This document shows, piece after piece, positions 56,748 through 64,000 of a stretch of 64,000 bases of DNA (its first letter is position 1; each line of letters opens with the position of its first letter). Source of the DNA: Vibrio sp. CB1-14 (GTDB lineage: Bacteria > Pseudomonadota > Gammaproteobacteria > Enterobacterales > Vibrionaceae); contig NZ_CP115920.1 of NCBI RefSeq assembly GCF_040412085.2, positions 1,426,001-1,490,000 on the forward strand. Direction: 5' to 3'. A program made the translations under genes and the position numbers. A model generated the notes under the pieces. That model saw only the letters and a program-made list of their open reading frames with translations. It was not told the DNA's origin and ran no database searches.

Positions 56748-57978
56748 AAGCAAGTGCCTCCGTAATAGGTCGTTTGGTGCCTTTGCGTGCGGAAATAAAG
56801 GCGGCAAACACGCAGATGATGATGACAGCGATGCCTGCGGAGGTAGCAACGTTCAGTGAGAACACCAGCTCCAGTGGATAGCCTTCGCTTCGTCCAGGTG
56901 GAGGTGGCATTTGAATGTTGGCAACTTGAAGGAACAGGGTTGTGAACCAGGCAAACAGGGCGCCCGCAACGCTGCCAATTATTCCGATGAGTATCGACTC
57001 ACGGACAAACATCGCGATGATTTCTCGTGGGTAACTGCCCATCGCCGACAAAGCGCCAATTTCGCGGGTACGTTCAGAAACGGTCATCGACATAGTGTTA
57101 AACAGCGCCACAAATACCACTAGACCAAGCACGATACCGAGGACACCAAAGATGCCGTTGTAAAGGCCGCGAACCTTGTTGTAGAAAAACGCGCGCTCGT
57201 ACCATGGGGTGAGTTGCAAGTTTGAAAATGCAGGATCGCTGTTGAGTGCTTTTGTCACTGCCATTGAGGCGGAGTCTGTCAGTTTGGTGTCGTCTAGGTA
57301 GATAGATACGGCGCTGACTTTGTCACTGGCGAGTAGTGACTGTGCACTCGATAGGCGAACATGAATCTGGCGTTTATCAAGTTCAGGAACGCCAGTGCTG
57401 TAGGTGCCCACAACTTGGAAATCCATCGCATTGAGCACACCATCGGTTGTCGTGGCAAGCAACGTTACCCAGTCCCCAACGCGAACGGACAGGTTATTGG
57501 CCAGTTCATTGGCAATCATAATGCCGTCTTCGCTGGACTCGGTAAGTGCGCTGCCGGTTTGCAAACCGATGAAATCTTCACGCAGAACAAACTCACTGGG
57601 CTCAACACCATTGCCGACAAAAATAGAGGATTTTCGACCATTGGAAATCAAACCAGAGAAATAGATCCTAGGTTGAATGCCCTTAGTTTCGAGCGTTTGG
57701 CTAAGTAGTCCGTTAAGCGTTTGATACTGAGCGATACCATTTTGCAGTGGCATCTCTTCTTCACGCTCAAAGTAGCCAGGCTGGCTTAAGGTGATGTGGC
57801 CAACATCATTCGCTGTGGAGCGCTCGAGTGATTGATAGGTAAACAACCCAAAACCGGCAGCGGCAGTGAGCGCAAAGATGGCAATTGCAACGATGATCAA
57901 TGACAACAGTGTGCGGCGCTTGTTTCTAACCAGATATAGGCTCGCGGCTTTAAAGCCCTGTAGTTGTGATGAAATCAT
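56740..57978 (-). CDS. FtsX/MacB-type ABC transporter permease
   Basis: 412 residues. N-terminal membrane helix, a periplasmic MacB_PCD domain (about 55-260), then three helices of an FtsX domain (about 285-405). Topology is that of LolC/E and MacB permeases, which do mechanotransmission rather than translocation through a pore. Overlaps the ATPase gene by four bases. Confidence 0.92.
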   Translation of the reverse strand: MISSQLQGFKAASLYLVRNKRRTLLSLIIVAIAIFALTAAAGFGLFTYQSLERSTANDVGHITLSQPGYFEREEEMPLQNGIAQYQTLNGLLSQTLETKGIQPRIYFSGLISNGRKSSIFVGNGVEPSEFVLREDFIGLQTGSALTESSEDGIMIANELANNLSVRVGDWVTLLATTTDGVLNAMDFQVVGTYSTGVPELDKRQIHVRLSSAQSLLASDKVSAVSIYLDDTKLTDSASMAVTKALNSDPAFSNLQLTPWYERAFFYNKVRGLYNGIFGVLGIVLGLVVFVALFNTMSMTVSERTREIGALSAMGSYPREIIAMFVRESILIGIIGSVAGALFAWFTTLFLQVANIQMPPPPGRSEGYPLELVFSLNVATSAGIAVIIICVFAAFISARKGTKRPITEALAYV

Positions 57979-58679
57979 GCGATCTCCTTACTTAGCACAA
58001 TCGGCTGATGTTGTGGCATGGAAGAAAGCGTGCCGTCGACCAGTTCAATGGTGCGGTCACAGCGGCTGGACATACGACTGTCATGCGTGGCGACGATGAA
58101 AGTCGTGCCTTGCTCATGACTAAGCTGTTTCATTAACTCAACGATTTGCCCTGCAGATTTGCTGTCTAAGCTGGCGGTTGGCTCATCGGCTATGACCAAT
58201 TGCGGGCTGTGAATCAAAGCTCTAGCGATGGCAACACGTTGCTGCTGGCCGCCGGAAAGGTGGTCGGGACGATGGTGTTTGACCTCTCCAAGTCCCACAC
58301 GCTCCAGCCATTGCTCGGCAATTTGCATACGCTCTTGATAAGAGGTTTTGTTGAGCATGAGCGGATAGGCGACATTTTCGAGAGCCGTCATTACTGGAAT
58401 TAGGTTAAAGCGCTGGAACACGAAGCCAATATTTTCACGGCGGAAACGGGTTAATGCCTTGCCGTCTTTGCTCATGGTGTTACCTGCGAAAGAAATCTCA
58501 CCATCATAATCAGTGTCGAGTAGCCCTAAGATATTGAGCAGAGTACTTTTCCCTGACCCCGACGGCCCACACAAGGCAACGATCTCGCCAGTCTGAATCG
58601 TGCCAGAAATGTGTTTGAGCGCTTCTACATGATTTGCACCCATGATGTAGCGTTTATGTAGTTGATGGAACGTAATCAT
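57975..58679 (-). CDS. LolD/MacB-type ABC transporter ATPase
   Basis: 234 residues. Walker [10 protein letters not shown] (about 38-46), Q-loop VFQRFNLI, signature LSGGQQQR (about 141-148), Walker [13 protein letters not shown] and H-loop THDSR. First gene of the six-gene operon; AAGGAG seven bases before the ATG. Confidence 0.95.
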   Translation of the reverse strand: MITFHQLHKRYIMGANHVEALKHISGTIQTGEIVALCGPSGSGKSTLLNILGLLDTDYDGEISFAGNTMSKDGKALTRFRRENIGFVFQRFNLIPVMTALENVAYPLMLNKTSYQERMQIAEQWLERVGLGEVKHHRPDHLSGGQQQRVAIARALIHSPQLVIADEPTASLDSKSAGQIVELMKQLSHEQGTTFIVATHDSRMSSRCDRTIELVDGTLSSMPQHQPIVLSKEIA

Positions 58680-58757
58680 ATCGACTCCTTGCGATACTTT
58701 TCGATTGGTGTGTGTTCAATTTACTGAGTCGGACAGGGCATCGCTTCGTGATGCGAC

Positions 58758-58805
58758 AAATGGTGATTTTTGGAGATAAACGGTTAGTGATGGAGATAAA
58801 TGGTT
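58758..58805. repeat. Three AAAYGGT repeats phased at exactly 20 bp upstream of the ABC operon
   Basis: AAATGGT at 58758, AAACGGT at 58778 and AAATGGT at 58798. The last two are within the longer repeat GGAGATAAAYGGTT (58772 and 58792). They lie about 80-125 bp upstream of the first gene of the six-gene operon. ACGGTTAGT fits the LytTR half-site pattern at 8 of 9 positions, the others less well. Confidence 0.4.
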
Positions 58806-58874
58806 CTCAAAGAATGATCGAATTGTCAGGGGCTACGTTGAAAGAGAAGAGATTCACAATGGGTATTGATAAGC

Positions 58875-59102
58875 ATGAATTCGACAATAAATAAGTTTAA
58901 TCCCAACAAGTTACTGAACAGCAAGTGGACAGCAGTGACACCGAAACAGAAAGAGAAGCACTTCATTGTGGTTGAAGTAGAGCGCGATGAAGAGGGCATT
59001 GTGATTGGTTGTCAGTTAGAGGCGATTATGTCGAAGCGAGTGATAGAGATGGATTGGTGTGAGTTGAAGGATAGGGAGAGTTGGTTGCAGGGGTGGAAGT
59101 GA
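58875..59102 (+). CDS. TIGR02450 family Trp-rich small protein
   Basis: 75 residues, basic and Trp-containing: KFNPNKLLNSKWTAVTPKQ at the start and DRESWLQGWK at the end. Matches TIGR02450, small Trp-rich conserved proteins of unknown function. Start taken at ATG 58875, three codons after a TTG. Confidence 0.85.
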   Translation: MNSTINKFNPNKLLNSKWTAVTPKQKEKHFIVVEVERDEEGIVIGCQLEAIMSKRVIEMDWCELKDRESWLQGWK

Positions 59103-59154
59103 GGGGCGTGTTTATCTACCTTCGGACTAGATACTATCCCCCACGTTTAGTTAG

Positions 59155-59180
59155 CGTCATTCCTGCGCAGGCAGGAATCT
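59155..59180. repeat. REP-like repeat, copy 1
   Basis: CGTCATTCCTGCGCAGGCAGGAATCT has ATTCCTGC and GCAGGAAT arms and shares its ends (AGATTCC...GGAATGACG on the reverse strand) with the element at 61784-61810. Confidence 0.6.
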
Positions 59181-59221
59181 AACCGCAGCGGGTATTGACT
59201 CGCCTTTTAACCTTGAAAGCT

Positions 59222-59640
59222 GAGTTGACCGACGTTGTTACACCAGTAGGTATTGATCTGTTGCTAATGCTCGCTTTTCCGTAACGCATTTATGCCCCAT
59301 TCCGTTTTGGCAACTAGGAAGGATCTCTTCTCAGTTGCTTTCCAATCCACAAGTATTCCTCGCAGTTGAACAGTTGCCAAATTTGCAACAGTTGCCTGAG
59401 TTGTGAAATCGTTCAGTTGTTGCAGATTATGCAACAACTTCCGCCTGATCCAATTGTGCAACAGCTTGTTGCACAAATCAGCCTTAGGTACTTCCCAAAA
59501 ACATGTTGAGATAGCAGTAGGTCTTCGTAAGACTAATTTGGTCAACAGGATGTTGGACAAACTCTAGTGTTCAATTATGCAAGAGGGTCTTGCACAATTG
59601 CGAAACAAGTTGTTTCGTAAATCATCTCTGCCCCTTTATG
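59222..59640. repeat. Palindrome-dense non-coding region
   Basis: At least six hairpins in about 400 bases: GTTGTTGCA/TGCAACAAC (59416-59438), TTGTGCAACA/TGTTGCACAA (59454-59476), GTCTTCGTAAGAC (59521-59533), GTCAACAGGATGTTGGAC (59541-59558), TGCAAGA/TCTTGCA (59578-59594), CGAAACAA/TTGTTTCG (59601-59617), plus repeated GTTGC words. Open frames here merely read through palindromes (NKLLHN repeated). No gene assigned. Confidence 0.5.
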
Positions 59641-59717
59641 TTTTAGTTAAATCTATCAATAGCATAAGTGGAAGAGTGAAACGGTCTACTTTTTCTCATC
59701 CGCCAGTGTCGAAAACT

Positions 59718-59746
59718 CTACCGTCCGCACATAGTGCGGACGGTAG
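59718..59746 (-). terminator. 13-bp hairpin downstream of the lipoprotein gene
   Basis: CTACCGTCCGCAC and GTGCGGACGGTAG, perfect 13-bp stem with ATA loop. On the minus strand it is followed by AGTTTTC, so it may terminate the lipoprotein gene that stops at 59778. Confidence 0.6.
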
Positions 59747-59777
59747 ATATGACCTAAAGGCTGTTAGGTTTGGGTAA

Positions 59778-61163
59778 TTATGCTTGTTCCCAATGTTTCA
59801 GCAGGTTTTGCGCTAACTGTTCATCTTGGATGAAAACAGAGAAATTAGTATCACGAACTTCATCGTCTACCACTATAAACAGTGATGGATTGTCGACTAC
59901 TTTGCTGAAGTGATAAACCACATTATCATCGTTTAGAATGACTAGTGTTAAACGCTGTGGGGAAGTCTGTTCGAGTTTCCAAGAGTGTGATATACCATCA
60001 ACTTCAACCAAACCGATGTTCTCCTCTCTATTGAAGTTAATGAAAGTATAGTGCGACAGCCTAACGTCAGAGTCTGTTTCATCTCTAGCAACATCGAGCA
60101 AACGGGTAAACGTGCGTCCAGTAAGCTCATCTGCATCAAAGCTGAGGCGGTTGTCATAATCCGTAATATCAGTTGTGGTGTAAAAGTTAATAATTTTGGG
60201 TGCACTTAAGTCACCCCAATTCAAATCGGGATAAACTAATAGACTTAACTCGTTCGTCAAATACAAGTATTCTGCAGAGTGTGAACCGAAGTCGCCATTA
60301 AAAATCTCCATTCGGTTTTGCTCTACTTTATAAGGGTCACAGAATTCGTCATCCCCCCAAGTAATGTCGCAAACTTCGGTCTCATTGAAATACGATGTCA
60401 TAATACCAGTCTGATTTTGTTGTGGATTATGAAGCGAACCCTCGTACCAAAATGTTGACCCTGGCTCACCGATTAAATGATCTTGTAAATCAGAAATTAC
60501 TGTTTCTCGTTCGATAATATCCCCACGCACAACAAAGTCTACTTTATCCAATTCTTGTGGTTTTTGGATTGAATCACGGAATTCGTCTATTGCCGCTGTT
60601 AGATGTTGTGCGAGTTCAAGAGTTGTGTAGTCTACAGAGCCAAGGTCTTCTGTTAGCTCTAAAGCAACGCCACGCGCAGCAGCGTGTGAGCGATAAGCCT
60701 CTTGATTCATCTCTGATTCTTTTAAGGCAATATAGTCTCCTGCAATTACAGAAGGCTCAAGGTTTAGTGCAAGGGCAACGTCAGGTACCTCCATATTGTT
60801 TTGAAGCGCTAAAGTAGTAAAAGGCGTAATGTATTCAGACCCCGCTGGTGCAGTCATAGAGTATGAGTGTGTGCTATAACCAACGCGGTCTTTATCTTGG
60901 CTCATACCCGCAGTCACGGTAGCGATTAATGGGTAATCAAGATGATTTTGGGCAATGCTGATTTCGCCATTTGCATTAGTTTTACCCAGCACTTTGTTAC
61001 ATTCGCCATCAAAACTTGTGTCTATACATACTGTAGCCGACTGTAAGTAGCCATCGATGACTTTAATTGTTTTAGTTGAAGGTGGTGTTTCATTGTTACC
61101 CCCACCACAACCGTATAAGGAAGCCGCTAAGAATAGACTGATCGTTGGTTTAGTTAGTTTCAT
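59778..61163 (-). CDS. Lipoprotein of unknown function
   Basis: 461 residues. Lipobox YGC at Cys19, followed by a Gly/Asn linker and VIDGYLQSATVCIDTSFDGECN (VIDGYLQSA is a carboxypeptidase-regulatory-like beta-sandwich start found in Vibrio AcfD-type lipoproteins). The remainder is acidic with several Cys pairs (CDITWGDDEFC). No catalytic motif seen. Surrounded by repeats on both sides, and gene-poor DNA, suggesting an accessory locus. Confidence 0.75.
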   Translation of the reverse strand: MKLTKPTISLFLAASLYGCGGGNNETPPSTKTIKVIDGYLQSATVCIDTSFDGECNKVLGKTNANGEISIAQNHLDYPLIATVTAGMSQDKDRVGYSTHSYSMTAPAGSEYITPFTTLALQNNMEVPDVALALNLEPSVIAGDYIALKESEMNQEAYRSHAAARGVALELTEDLGSVDYTTLELAQHLTAAIDEFRDSIQKPQELDKVDFVVRGDIIERETVISDLQDHLIGEPGSTFWYEGSLHNPQQNQTGIMTSYFNETEVCDITWGDDEFCDPYKVEQNRMEIFNGDFGSHSAEYLYLTNELSLLVYPDLNWGDLSAPKIINFYTTTDITDYDNRLSFDADELTGRTFTRLLDVARDETDSDVRLSHYTFINFNREENIGLVEVDGISHSWKLEQTSPQRLTLVILNDDNVVYHFSKVVDNPSLFIVVDDEVRDTNFSVFIQDEQLAQNLLKHWEQA

Positions 61164-62108
61164 TTTACTTTCCGTTGTTAGTAAGGATTGCTAGTATAAT
61201 CAGCTCGTTATGTAGCAACAGAGTTCGAGAGTGAAACATGTGTAACGTTATGAAAGGTATGTAATTATTAGTGGTTAAGTGTCATTGATATGTTGTTCAT
61301 TTAACCCAGCATAGTAACTTTACATATTATCGACCTCGTTCATGCTTAGGATGACATACCGAACAGCAAGCTGACTTTTCAATTGATAGTTAACTTGATC
61401 ACTGTTCTAGTTCTCGCAAGATTAACGCCGCCTATAACGACTTTTGGTTCGGGTACACTTGTTATCAATACACTGATATCAAAGGATGAAGATAATGCTT
61501 CGATTTCACAACACATTGGCTGGGTAATTGCAATTTTTGATATCACTAGCTTGTTATTAATGAGTGGAGGCATGACCGCTATTCAATATATCTGCATCAT
61601 ATAGATTGGATACCAAGTTAAGCACCTTTCCATACCGCGAACTAATCCGAAAAGAGAGAGTGCTCCGAAGAGCGTAACTCAGAATTGTCCAAAAAAGAGC
61701 TAGATACCCTGTAAGGCATGTGTGATCACCAAGCGATTCTGTCGTACAAAGAACTCCTTAAACACCTGGTGTGCGCGTTGAGTAGATTCCGCATCAAGTG
61801 CGGAATGACGAAGCCTTTAGCGGTAGTTGCAAAGGTATAGCTATGAATGAAAGAGTCTCTCGTAGTATGACTGTCATTGGTTCACTTAGAGACCGATTAT
61901 TCGCTTTGAAAGATCCGCACGTGAGTAAGGGCGACGGATGCTTAAGTTAGTTCACAGCAATCGAAGTAAGAGTGCTTTGTACAAAGGTCACTTAGCATTC
62001 CAACTCGCACTTACCATTAATTACCCTTTCCCCCTGCCGTTTTGCTCCCTTTCCCGCTAGAATACCCTAATCACAACCCACTCACTTTCCGAATCAATAA
62101 GGATTGCC
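61164..62108. other. Gene-poor region with one repeat and no assignable ORF
   Basis: About 945 bases between two genes. Open frames at 61383-61604 (plus, 73 codons, hydrophobic) and 61379-61573 (minus, 64 codons) overlap each other almost entirely, lack ribosome sites and cannot both be real; neither is called. The REP-like copy lies at 61784-61810. No tRNA, terminator or other element was recognised. Confidence 0.4.
61784..61810. repeat. REP-like repeat, copy 2
   Basis: AGATTCCGCATCAAGTGCGGAATGACG: TTCCGCA/TGCGGAA arms, the same AGATTCC and GGAATGACG borders as the reverse of copy 1, with a different centre. Confidence 0.6.
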
Positions 62109-63323
62109 ATGAGCAGCCAAAACGCACTATCTAGCGATATAGTGATTGTCAGTAACTCTTCCGATAACCCGTTTGCCATTGATGTCGCTTATGCGATGGG
62201 GCAGCATGAGGACATCTCTGATGTCATCAGTATGAAGCACTTCATGAATACCGAATTTTGCCCGCGCTTTATCTCCGATGAAGATGACATGGACAATATC
62301 GGCAATAGCTTAGAAGGTAAGACGGTCGTTATCGTCAGCACTGGGAATCTTGTGACCAGTCGTCAAGAGCTAGCGATGCACAACTTTATTATTGCGCGTG
62401 CTGCCAAAGAAAACGGTGCGAGTCGTGTGGTGCTGGTGGAGCCAGACCTGTTCTTTTCTGCGCAAGATCGTGGTGCGCGTCCGGAGCTTGGTGATACGGG
62501 CGGTGAACGTTCTGTGTCGGATATCAAGAAGTTTGATGGTCAGCCGTTTACCGCACAGCTTTATGCGCAGTTGTTGAAGCTGTCTGGCGTTGATGATGTA
62601 GTGACGGTACACAATCACTCAGACTCAGTGCAAAAGATGTTTGGCGATGTGTTTGGTGGCCGCTTCTATAATCTCATTCCTTATCAGATTTACGCGCATT
62701 ACCTGCTCAATTCTAATATGTTGAACTACGGCCCAGATGGCGAAGGTTTGGTACTTTGTGCGCCAGACAAGGGGGCACGTGATTTCGTTAAAGAGATGTA
62801 CAACCGAATTGGTTTGAGCAAAGCCAAATTCATCATGTTGGATAAAGAGCGCACCGCTGAACGTAAAGTTGAAATCACTCTACACAAAGAGAGTGAAGAC
62901 ACGTTCGAAGGTTTGGAAAAGTCGAGCATCGTACTCTTCGACGACATGGTTCGTACTGGGTCAACCGTGGTGAAATCGTGCCAGTTCCTGCAGCAGCTTA
63001 AACCTGAGAACATGGTGTTTACCGTCTCTCACTTCTACGCGAGCACCGAAGGTCGTGAGCGTATGTCGCACCCTGCATTGGGCGAGATTCTGACGCTGAA
63101 TACCATGCCGACCATTCTTAACCGTGACGAACAAGGTCGCCTGCGTAAGAAGATGGTGGTACTGAAGATTGAGAAGTACTTGGCGCAGGAGCTAAGCAAA
63201 ATCTTAGATATTCCGCAGCGTTTGGAAGAAGAAAATCCATATAAGATCGACATGTCTTCTAAAAACCCGCGTTTCCAGCGCAAGATTTGGTTCTCTGATC
63301 AGCTGTCTGAGCTGAAAGGCTAA
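62109..63323 (+). CDS. Ribose-phosphate pyrophosphokinase-like protein
   Basis: 404 residues, longer than the usual 315 of PrsA. PRPP-synthetase-like layout: N-terminal NPFAIDVAYAM, LVEPDLFFSAQDRGARPE in place of the Prs flexible loop, and the PRPP loop VLFDDMVRTGSTV (about 279-291). A C-terminal extension of about 70 residues (RRKMVVLKIEKYLAQEL region) is not typical. Probably a PRPP synthase paralogue or phosphoribosyltransferase; the true prs is likely elsewhere. AAGGA before the ATG. Confidence 0.78.
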   Translation: MSSQNALSSDIVIVSNSSDNPFAIDVAYAMGQHEDISDVISMKHFMNTEFCPRFISDEDDMDNIGNSLEGKTVVIVSTGNLVTSRQELAMHNFIIARAAKENGASRVVLVEPDLFFSAQDRGARPELGDTGGERSVSDIKKFDGQPFTAQLYAQLLKLSGVDDVVTVHNHSDSVQKMFGDVFGGRFYNLIPYQIYAHYLLNSNMLNYGPDGEGLVLCAPDKGARDFVKEMYNRIGLSKAKFIMLDKERTAERKVEITLHKESEDTFEGLEKSSIVLFDDMVRTGSTVVKSCQFLQQLKPENMVFTVSHFYASTEGRERMSHPALGEILTLNTMPTILNRDEQGRLRKKMVVLKIEKYLAQELSKILDIPQRLEEENPYKIDMSSKNPRFQRKIWFSDQLSELKG

Positions 63324-63398
63324 TTCAAGCACCATATTGATAGTCCAACTTTGGGCTGGCAACTTAGTAACGGCACATTCCCATAAAGAGTGTGTCGT

Positions 63399-64000
63399 TT
63401 ATTTGTTTTTGAATGCCACAAAACCTTGGTGAAGGGCAAAGCACACTGCGCCGAGAACGGCACCGCTTGCGAGATGAATCATACTCGCGCCGATGCTCTC
63501 CCAGAATAGATCTAGGCTAGGAATATGATTAAATGTGTCCGCTTGAGCGGCGCTTAAGTGTTCCAGCCAGGGCAGGGCGTGGGCGATAATACCACCGCCA
63601 ACTAGGAACATGGCGATAGTGCCAACAATACCCAGCGCTTTCATTAACCACGGAGCAAACTGTAGCAGACCCATGCCAAGCTTTTGTTTTATCGAACTCT
63701 TGTTGGGGTTGTTATTGATAAGCCATAGCCCTGCATCATCAAGTTTGACGATGATCGCTACCAAACCGTAAACACCTGCGGTGACTAATACCGCTACCAC
63801 ACTTAAGCCTATCGCTTGCATGGTAAGGGACTGCGCCATCATAGTACCCAGCGCAATGACCACAATTTCAGCAGAGAGAATAAAGTCGGTGCGAACGGCG
63901 CCTTTCACCTTTTGTTTTTCGTAATCGGCGAGTTCTTCTTCGCTCATGGCTAGAGCTGGATGATTACTGGTTGCTGTTGACGTTTCGCCGCGATGGCTCC
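63399..64000 (-). CDS. DUF808 (YedI-type) inner-membrane protein, partial at right edge
   Basis: The frame is open through the right end. The 3' part of about 200 codons has an acidic loop (MSEEELADYEKQKVKGAVRTDFILSAE) and four to five membrane helices (QSLTMQAIGLSVVAVLVTAGV and others), matching the DUF808/YedI family of about 300 residues. Function unknown. The start lies to the right of the window. Confidence 0.85.
   Translation of the reverse strand, partial: SHRGETSTATSNHPALAMSEEELADYEKQKVKGAVRTDFILSAEIVVIALGTMMAQSLTMQAIGLSVVAVLVTAGVYGLVAIIVKLDDAGLWLINNNPNKSSIKQKLGMGLLQFAPWLMKALGIVGTIAMFLVGGGIIAHALPWLEHLSAAQADTFNHIPSLDLFWESIGASMIHLASGAVLGAVCFALHQGFVAFKNK

Noticed and set aside
58712..58894. 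Plus-strand 60-codon frame upstream of the TIGR02450 gene
   Set aside because: It overlaps the next gene start and contains the phased AAAYGGT repeats, which give it a repeated Gly-Asp/Glu-Asn pattern; more likely regulatory DNA.
59264..59560. Minus-strand 98-codon frame
   Set aside because: The protein repeats NKLLHN and similar words because it reads through palindromes; no ribosome site or homology seen.
61379..61604. Overlapping open frames on both strands (73 and 64 codons)
   Set aside because: They occupy the same bases on opposite strands, neither has a ribosome site, and neither matches a family. One could be a gene remnant.
1..64000. CRISPR array, prophage, rRNA operon, transposase gene
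   Set aside because: No regularly spaced direct repeats of array type, no phage structural genes, no rRNA sequence and no transposase were seen in any frame.

Overview
The window is a stretch of a Vibrio main chromosome. The evidence is the gene content: a norspermidine pathway (diaminobutyrate aminotransferase/decarboxylase fusion, carboxynorspermidine dehydrogenase, nspC), torECA, a varA/uvrY-uvrC-pgsA-tRNA block, and a syp-type biofilm locus with sigma-54 promoters. Genes are dense on both strands. No prophage, transposase gene, rRNA operon or CRISPR array was seen.

Layout. 1-6.4 kb: the first genes of a syp-like exopolysaccharide locus (sypA, sypB-like) running off the left edge, preceded by a second leftward operon (asparagine-synthase-like protein, family-4 glycosyltransferase, flippase, family-2 glycosyltransferase). 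Both operons have a GG-N10-GC sigma-54 promoter with a SypG-type enhancer motif upstream. 6.5-20.7 kb: housekeeping and small conserved genes (ygiQ, ychJ, an HDOD/degenerate-EAL protein, lpxH, ppiB, cysS, tdk, a divergent LysR/PACE efflux pair, a coiled-coil lipoprotein, a formate/nitrite channel). 20.8-26.4 kb: a small ORF, a paired DnaA-box palindrome, an orphan FetB-like permease and the torECA trimethylamine-N-oxide respiration operon. 26.4-31.8 kb: GH36 alpha-galactosidase, a Fur-box-preceded putative manganese exporter divergent from Mn-dependent pyrophosphatase, DUF2750 and PAP2 proteins. 31.8-37.5 kb: yciU, efpL, a nucleotidyltransferase-fold gene with a coupled 52-residue ORF, an AT-rich DUF3089 hydrolase and polB. 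38-42.8 kb: varA/uvrY, uvrC broken by a one-base frameshift, pgsA, four tRNAs (Cys, Gly, Leu, Gly) and a riboflavin-synthase-like gene.

43-49 kb is the norspermidine pathway, interrupted between its second and third genes by a 124-bp palindromic MITE-like element. 49-52.8 kb has small envelope proteins (DUF1439, DUF1499, DUF3179), a DJ-1/PfpI protein and a LysR regulator. 52.8-58.7 kb is a tightly overlapping six-gene leftward operon: LolD/MacB-like ATPase, FtsX-type permease, LolA-like periplasmic protein, beta-barrel-like outer-membrane protein, LytS-type sensor kinase and LytTR response regulator. I read it as a self-regulated trans-envelope transport system and the strongest candidate for an undescribed system. 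58.8-62 kb is sparse and repeat-rich, with a palindrome-dense stretch and two copies of a REP-like repeat around a lipoprotein gene. The right edge has a PRPP-synthetase-like gene and a truncated DUF808 membrane protein.

Best leads: the extra sigma-54/SypG-type operon attached to syp, the six-gene envelope transport plus two-component operon with a 20-bp-phased repeat upstream, the uvrC frameshift, Fur control of a putative Mn exporter beside a Mn enzyme, and the palindrome-dense non-coding region near 59.2-59.6 kb.
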